Below are positions 57,853-64,000 of a DNA stretch of 64,000 bases, piece after piece. Where the stretch lies: contig OZ038451.1 in NCBI GenBank assembly GCA_964036195.1, forward strand, positions 124,001 to 188,000, read 5' to 3'. The position numbers and the translations under genes were made by a program. Position 1 is the first letter of the stretch; every line of letters starts with the position of its first letter. Under the pieces are notes generated by a model, which was given only the letters and a program-made list of their open reading frames with translations, did not search any database and had not been told where the DNA came from. Source of the stretch: Sphaerolaimus hirsutus. Taxonomy: Eukaryota > Nematoda > Chromadorea > Monhysterida > Sphaerolaimidae.

Positions 57853-58598
57853 CAGAGTTGCAAAAGTGTATTTACACTTACCCGAAATACCCGGGTAAAT
57901 GGGTATTTATATTTACATTTACACTTACACTTTCATAAAATACCCATACACTTTTTTTACACTTTCCTGGGAAAAATACCCGGGTACAGAAAGTGTATTT
58001 TTTTCTTTCAGATGGTCTTGTTTTATGCTTTTGAGAAAGCATAAAATAGGGTCATGTACAAAAAATGCATTGAATGTAGAAAATATGGCAAATGTACAAA
58101 CTAGCCTTTGATCAGTACTCATGGTATTCTACAGTTTTATCATACTTTTGTAAAAAGGACAAGATCAATGGAAGTTCACCAACTGGACACAAAGTCAACT
58201 TTTGCATTGACATTTGCTGCATGTCCATTCTTGCATTTAAACAGTGTGTATTGCATTGCTTAATCAGTAAAATATCAACACTGAAAAACTGCCATTATTA
58301 GGGAACTTCATACCACTACAGTATTTCTTACAGTCTGAAATATTTCATAAAAGGCTGTAAAATGTGAAATAATGCATGAAAATGATAAATAAATTGATCT
58401 AAAGGTGAGAACAGCGGTGTTTTCTAACGCTCAACAGTGAGAGCTCTTTCTAAAAAGTTTTTACACTTACACTTTTTTTACACTTTCCTAGGTATTTTTA
58501 AAATACCTTACACTTTTGGTATCCATACTCAAAATTTGGAAAGTGTATTTACACTTACACTTACACTTTCCAAAAATACCGGTATTTTAACAACTCTG
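57853..58598. mobile_element. hAT-like element with GTATTTACACTT repeats
   Basis: Ends CAGAGTTGCAAAAGTG / TATTTTAACAACTCTG. Identical 8-bp flanks GTATTTAC (57845-57852, 58599-58606). The arms are made of TTTACACTTACAC-like repeats. Copy 1 lacks it (about 31673). Confidence 0.88.
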
Positions 58599-58760
58599 GT
58601 ATTTACTCGGTACTCTGACTACTGAAAAAAACACAAATGTGTGACAATCCCACTTTATAATATTATTTTTATTGATCCCATTTAGGTAAATTTGTTTGTA
58701 ACCATAGCCAAACTGTCACGGAAAAATATATTTACAATATATTCAGGCCAACACATTATA

Positions 58761-60204
58761 TAAACACCTTCCCGGACAAGTTCACCACCCATTTTTTATT
58801 TCACTTCGGATGTAATATGGGGGTGTTATAATGCTGAAACGTTGTATACATAAAGTTGTAAGACCCCCTTACTCCCCAACAATGGGGGGAGGTGCGGCGA
58901 CTCACTACAGGGTGGGTCGCCCTGTATGCAACAATTTTTTTTGGCGTTTTTGGTGTCCCAAACAAGTTCACCACCCACTTGATTGGCTACACTATGAGAG
59001 CCGTATCTCCAGCTGTGATGGCGGTATAAAGCTGAAATTTGGGGGATGTCTTGCCAACAACCCCCCTCACAATACACCAGTGGGGCGGCTGCCAACAACC
59101 CACTAAAGCATGGGTCACTGCATATGAAGTTGACCATTTTCTAAAAACAGCCCAAGTGTCCCAAAACAAGTTCATCACCCAACTGCATTAAAAAAATGTT
59201 GCATAAACATACCTCATATAAAACTGTATCGGGTTGGAACCCTAGTTCAGCCAAAAAAAATGTTTCAGTAGGGCACCCACCCTGTCCCATAAATGGTAGA
59301 CAGAAAATTCCACTTAAAACCAATTTTTTTGTTTCACACTAAAACAGTTGGTTTACAAAGTTCACTAGAGAATGGCTTAAGGTTCAAAGTTAAGTAAACA
59401 ACAAAACCTCTAAAATGCCTCCATAAGGAAATTTACTTGGGGTGAATTCTATGATGTCAAAATGATGTCATTGCAGGAACAAAATTTGACAAAATTTTCA
59501 CTTTTTCATTCACCTCAAATAAATTTCCTTATGGACGCATTCTAGAGGTTATGTTGTTTACATAACTTTGAATTTTAGACCATTCTCTAGTGAATCTTGT
59601 AAACCAACTTTTTAAGTGTGAAACAAAAAATTGGGTTAAAGTGTAATTTTCAGTCTACCGTTTATGGGACAGGGTAAGTGCCCTACTGAAAAAAATTTTT
59701 TGGCTGAACTAGGGTTCCAACCCGATTCAGTTTTATATTAGGTATGTTGTTGCAACATATTTTTAATGCAGTTGGGTGATGAACTTGTTTTGGGACACTT
59801 GGGTTGTTTTTAGAAAATATTCAACTTTATATGCAGTGACCCATGCTTTAGTCGGTCGTCGGAAGCCGCCCCACTGGTGTATTGTGAGGGGGATTGTTGG
59901 CAAGACATCCCCCAAATTTCAGCTTTATACCGCCATCACAGCTGGAGATACGGCTCTCATAATGTAGCCAATCAAGTGGGTGGTGAACTTGTTTGGGACA
60001 CCAAAAACGCCAAAAAAATGGTTGCATATAGGGCGACCCACCCTGTAGTGGGTCGCCGCACCTCCCCGATTGTTGGAGAGTAGAGGGGTCTTACCACTTT
60101 ATATATATACAAAGTTTCAGCTTTATAACACCCCCATGGACGGAGATATTGCATTCGAAGTTAAATAAAAAAATGGGTGGTGAACTTGTCCGGTAAGGTG
60201 TTTA
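58761..60204. mobile_element. TAAACACC fold-back element, copy 2
   Basis: Flanked by CATTATA on both sides (58754-58760, 60205-60211); copy 1 lacks it (33690-33715). Arms of about 0.7 kb are inverted copies of each other, as in 27080-28521. Confidence 0.85.
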
Positions 60205-60299
60205 CATTATATTTACACTTTACAACATAACCATATTTAAAAAAACAAACAGAATATAATACTAGGTATTTACCATCAGTTCAGCTACCTCATTGCAAT

Positions 60300-60617
60300 T
60301 CACAAAGCAGTCAAAAATTGATCACCGTCTCGATCATTCAAATTTCTACTCACAATCACAAAATCGCTATTTCTCAACGCTCTGCCGTGGGGCGGCACAC
60401 ACCCGGTTTGGCCGTTTGCCAACACTCTGCCGCAATGAGAGTCATTTCTCCGCCGCTGCGGCTGCGCGTCGGCTTCGCTGTGCGTCGCGCCAATTCTGCG
60501 CCACGGCGCGTCATTTTCGCCGGCGTGCGGCGGCACGTTGCAGTAGTCTGGTGCTGGGCGACAGTTTGGCGCGGCGGCGGGTGGACTGGCGCCCGGCCGC
60601 TCGGCTGCCGGCGACAC
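60300..60617 (-). CDS. conserved minus-strand ORF in GC-rich block, copy B
   Basis: Paralogue of 33804-34178 in the same frame; the C-terminal 35 codons are nearly unchanged. It lies downstream, on the same strand, of the membrane-protein exons at 61057-61908, so it could be an alternative last exon. Function unknown. Confidence 0.35.
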   Translation of the reverse strand: MSPAAERPGASPPAAAPNCRPAPDYCNVPPHAGENDAPWRRIGATHSEADAQPQRRRNDSHCGRVLANGQTGCVPPHGRALRNSDFVIVSRNLNDRDGDQFLTAL

Positions 60618-61056
60618 GTTCGGCTGCAGTGCCGCTGGCGCCAGTGTCTGCGAGGGGATAGACGGAAAATGGAGAAATATAGGCGGTGACAGTCACCGCG
60701 TCACTGGCGGGTGAATAGGTCTTGATTGAAAAATGATTCCAGCTGCGATTGCGTTATTGCACTTCCTTGTCATTATCAGCATTTGTTCACTGATGCAGGC
60801 CATGCCAGTACTTTGTAAAAATGTCGAATACTTTACTTCGAGAAAAGGCCTGCGAAGGCTCTCGTCATATTTTCATGATGTACGCTTACTCAAGTCTAAA
60901 TCGGATTCCTTCTTTCATTCGAAGATTTTTATGTTCCAATCTTGACCCTTGGAACAGTTGTTTCACACATACTTATCGACCCTGCCTAAAAACAGACGAA
61001 AATGCAAAATCAGCTGTGAACAATAAATCCACAGAAAACAAGCTAAAAAAAACCCT

Positions 61057-61250
61057 TCACCCCAAACACACAGCATTATGGTAAAGAGTCTGCGGGGGCT
61101 TGTAGGGCGTGTGGGCGGAGCCAAGGGAAGGGGGCGGCGGCACGTTTGCGCTGACGCCCTGGTTGCGCAACTGCGGCCGGCTGTGCGACGAGACCGATGC
61201 GCTGCTCAGCGTCGTGCCGCCCGTGTTGTCCAGCACCTCGCAGCTGGGCG
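61057..61250 (-). CDS. last exon of membrane-protein gene (cytoplasmic tail)
   Basis: Minus-strand acceptor ACCCTCAG (upper edge 61250). Reads ..PSCEVLDNTGGTTLSSASVS.. then PPPPSLGSAHTP.. and NAVCLG before the stop at 61057. Phase fits the donor at 61639. Pro/Ser-rich, without membrane segment. Confidence 0.55.
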
Positions 61251-61639
61251 CTGAGGGTTTTTGCAACTTGGGGTAATTGGGGTTTTTGAGATGGTTTTTG
61301 AGAAAAATGGAAAAAAGTGTAGATTTGAGGTTAATGAAATTGATTACCTATAGTTGCAGTGACGTTTACTCGTGTATTTTGTGAAAATATCCTAAATGTA
61401 GTGGCGGTTTTACAATCTTCAGTTTTTATCTTATATTTCGGAATAAATTACATAATTAAATTAATAATAAAATATTTAAAAATGTTTCAAAAACTCGGAC
61501 ATCTAGCGATGCAAGAATACTAAGTGACGGTAATCTACACACATAGGTAACTCAAAATTGGAATTCAAAAGCTATCAAAAAGCTCTTCAATCCGCAAAAC
61601 CATTCTGCAAATACTACGAACAACAAAAAGGTAACGCAC
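61251..61639. other. intron of the minus-strand membrane-protein gene
   Basis: Between donor GTGCGT (61639) and acceptor CTCAG (61251). AT-rich, no other feature. Confidence 0.45.
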
Positions 61640-61908
61640 TCCGCTGGTTCCCCAAAGTGAGCAGGGTCCTCCTAGCACCAGAGGGCTGTTCCCCAGCGCC
61701 AACGCCAACGCCAACGCCAACGCCAGTGTCCCCATTGGCGCCACTATCATCGTCGCTCTTAGCGGGTCCAAACAACAGGCGCTGCCAACATCCGTGCCAG
61801 GCGGCCAAATACGACGCGTAGGTCAGCTGCGCCACGAAGAACGCCACTTGCACCATGGTGAGCATGGTTGCGCCCACCCACAGCGACACCTGCGACGGGC
61901 CCGCACAG
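61640..61908 (-). CDS. membrane-protein exon, possibly DEG/ENaC-type channel end
   Basis: Acceptor CTCACTCACAG and donor GTGCGT on the minus strand. Reads CAGPSQVSLWVGATMLTMVQ VAFFVAQL.., one hydrophobic segment resembling the GLWxGASxLTxxE start of the second membrane helix in degenerin/ENaC channels, then a cytoplasmic part with a Gly-Val repeat. The phase joins exactly to 61057-61250. The family is a weak guess; the two-exon structure is well supported. Confidence 0.5.
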
Positions 61909-62024
61909 CTGTGAGTGAGCGGGGGGGCGGCAGAGTGGGGAGTGATGAGGGGTTGGGAGTGGGTGAGTTGAGTGATGGGGTGAATTGACAGGGTAATAAT
62001 GGTTACACTCGTAGAGCCTGGAGC

Positions 62025-62632
62025 CAGAGTTGTTAAAAGGTACGTACGTTTACTCGAAAAATACGCGTACGCGAGTACGCGGTAAATACATTTACATATA
62101 CTTTTCAAAAAAAATACCGTACGCACTTGTACGCGTACACTTTCAAAGCGTACGCGTACGGAAAATGTATTTATGAAAGTTCAATGTGGGACATATTTAT
62201 AAAATAACTACACTGCTATGTATTTACAGAAGTGGTTCCATTGAATATTTTAGATATGCGGGGGTAGTGCCTTTAAAAATTTAAAAATTCGCAACCAAGT
62301 CGAAATGGTTGTGGAAACAATGGATGTGGTAAACGAGTCGGGAGAACGATGATTTTTATCTCCTAGAAAAAAGAGACCTTGAAAACTATATAATCTGTCA
62401 TTTGCTTATAGAAAAACATACGTTGTGATGTACACGTATGAAAAAGTGCCCACTTTTACACATTCTATGAAGAAAAGTAGTCGTTTTTACACTCACAAAA
62501 AAGTACCCACATTTACGCGTACGTACGAGTAAAAAAAAAGTAATTTACGTTTTCTATACTTTGTGGTGAGTAAAAAAAAACCCTTATGTTTACATATACT
62601 TTTAAAAAAGTTCAGTAATTCTAACAACTCTG
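62025..62632. mobile_element. hAT-like element, CAGAGTTG ends
   Basis: Ends CAGAGTTGTTAAAAGG / ATTCTAACAACTCTG. 8-bp flanks CCTGGAGC / CTTGGAGC (one mismatch). The interior is rich in TACGCGTACG and GTTTAC motifs. Same end family as 57853. Confidence 0.82.
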
Positions 62633-64000
62633 CTTGGAGCGTGTCGATTGGCGCTGCGCTATTGACTACCTACTTTACTGTCGGATTTTGGTGAACTCAT
62701 AAATCGGCTTTGAACGCGTTTGAGTTTACCAGAATGAGGCGTCTGTCAACTGCGGCTGATAAGAATAACTCATTACAGTAAGTACAAATGCGTCCAAAGC
62801 CGTTTTACTATGGAATAATTAACTATGAAATTGATCACAAGATTTTATCCATAAAACTAGGTATACTCGGCGGACTTTTTGCTATACAATGATTGCATGA
62901 CGTCATTTCGCTGGAATTCAGACAAGAACAAAGAATGTAAAATACAGTAAACGATAAAATGCGCAATCTAAATGACGCGATTTTCGCACGTTCTAAAGCC
63001 TACGACCATTTCGCTATACAATTTTGTTCAGTCTAGGTATGATTGATAATGTATTGATTTTAACTTTGAATGGATATATTCCATTCAGTTTTGGGGCGAT
63101 TTGATTCCGTCCAAACTTTTAACGGGACAAATCTTTTTTTGGATCAGTGCCAAAAATGTGTGTGGCGCGTGTTCATGAATACTCCGGTTATACGTCGGGA
63201 CAATAAATTGCGATGGTTAAGCACAGCGGAATAGCAATCCGCTGAACAGCTAACAACCATGAGATGCATTTCATTTGATGTTATCCTGTCACTCAAAATT
63301 CCGTTCCTGGCCTGGAAACTCATAAAAATCATATCGGCCAAGCACATAAAAGCAAAAATTTGTACTGGGTTTGGCATTGTCGTACGTCTCTTTTCAAATA
63401 CTACTGGGCATTTTGCCAAAGCGACCAGGTTACGCATTTTGTCTTAAAAAAAGACAAAAAGCGCAACGTATTTCGCAATCATGCGACCAAAAATTGGTCA
63501 CACGACTGCGAAACAGTCGCAATGGCAATGACGAGTGTCGGGGAAAATTCACCCGCCACCAGCTCGCTTGAGCTAGTGGGCTCGTCATGCCCACTAAACC
63601 AGGTCGCCGTGCGGCAAACCTGGTTAATATTACCGCAAATTTTTTCTCTCTTATATATTTTTGTGCCCCCAAAATTCTGAGCGTTGCGGTAAAACTGCTT
63701 TTTAGAGAGGTTTTTCGCGCAAATTTTTGCGAATGTCAATTGGATCGTAAATAGTGTAAAATTGTACCCTTTTTCACGCGTAAAATGTGTAAAATGTAAA
63801 AAGTGTAAAATCAGATTGTAAATAGTGTGAAAATGATCCATTTTACACAGTTTTTTTTATTGAATGGAAACATTCGAAAACAATGGAAACTTTTTTTCAA
63901 TTAGCTTTACTTTTACAGGTAAATATAATGTTTTTACAGCAGTTTACTATTATGATAGTGGGGGGAAATACACAAATGGTGGGGGAAAATCGACAAATGG
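62633..64000. other. no gene seen
   Basis: 62811-62866 resembles 34433-34497 (ACTATGGAATAAT.. ATCACAAGAT..). 63730-63850 has scattered GTGTAAAATG repeats. The overlapping frames at 63144-63841 on both strands show no recognisable domain. Confidence 0.45.

Noticed and set aside
60293-60689. plus-strand frames in the GC-rich block
   Set aside because: Not preserved between the two paralogous blocks; the minus-strand frame is.
61614-62126. 170-codon minus frame as one protein from its first ATG
   Set aside because: The upstream half runs into a hAT-like element (62025-62632). Only the part from 61908 to 61640 is bounded by good splice sites and is kept.
63144-63841. overlapping frames on both strands near the end
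   Set aside because: No domain, no splice context, no paralogue; treated as chance.

Overview
This window comes from an invertebrate animal genome that I cannot place to species. The evidence is spliced exons with GT..AG borders, a C-type-lectin/PAN gene, a Pao/BEL LTR retrotransposon (a metazoan group), a LINE, and dozens of short non-autonomous DNA transposons. It is not bacterial, and there is no CRISPR array, operon or rRNA.

Layout. 1-8.5 kb is a 48-bp minisatellite interrupted by a hAT-type element, followed by a decayed zone of the same core in both orientations. From about 9.2 to 45.5 kb and again from about 51.6 to 61.2 kb there is a diverged tandem segmental duplication. Copy 1 carries a complete Pao/BEL element (9.7-23.2 kb), a broken lectin/PAN gene, a four-unit 500-bp tandem array, nested TIR elements, a roughly 10.7-kb block with long ORFs (an intron-bearing unknown gene plus an endonuclease/reverse transcriptase LINE, 34.3-45.0 kb), and a fragment of a minus-strand membrane-protein gene. 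Copy 2 is compact. It keeps an intact-looking lectin/PAN gene (+) and the two-exon end of the membrane-protein gene (-). Because the copies share the same backbone, each is an 'empty site' for insertions in the other. That lets target-site duplications be read directly: 8 bp for several hAT-like families, 2 bp (TA) for a very abundant CCGTATT.. family, 5 bp for the BEL element. 45.5-51.6 kb and 61.2-64 kb are mostly intergenic with small inverted-repeat elements.

Most notable: (1) a 5.1-kb stretch at 34.5-39.7 kb where GC-rich exons alternate with AT-rich GT..AG segments whose lengths are all multiples of three and which, except for the longest, contain no stop codon; (2) a strand-specific excess of the pentamer TCACA throughout the BEL element; (3) up to three-level nesting of TIR elements with exact target duplications; (4) extended fold-back elements. 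All homology calls are by eye from motifs; nothing was searched.
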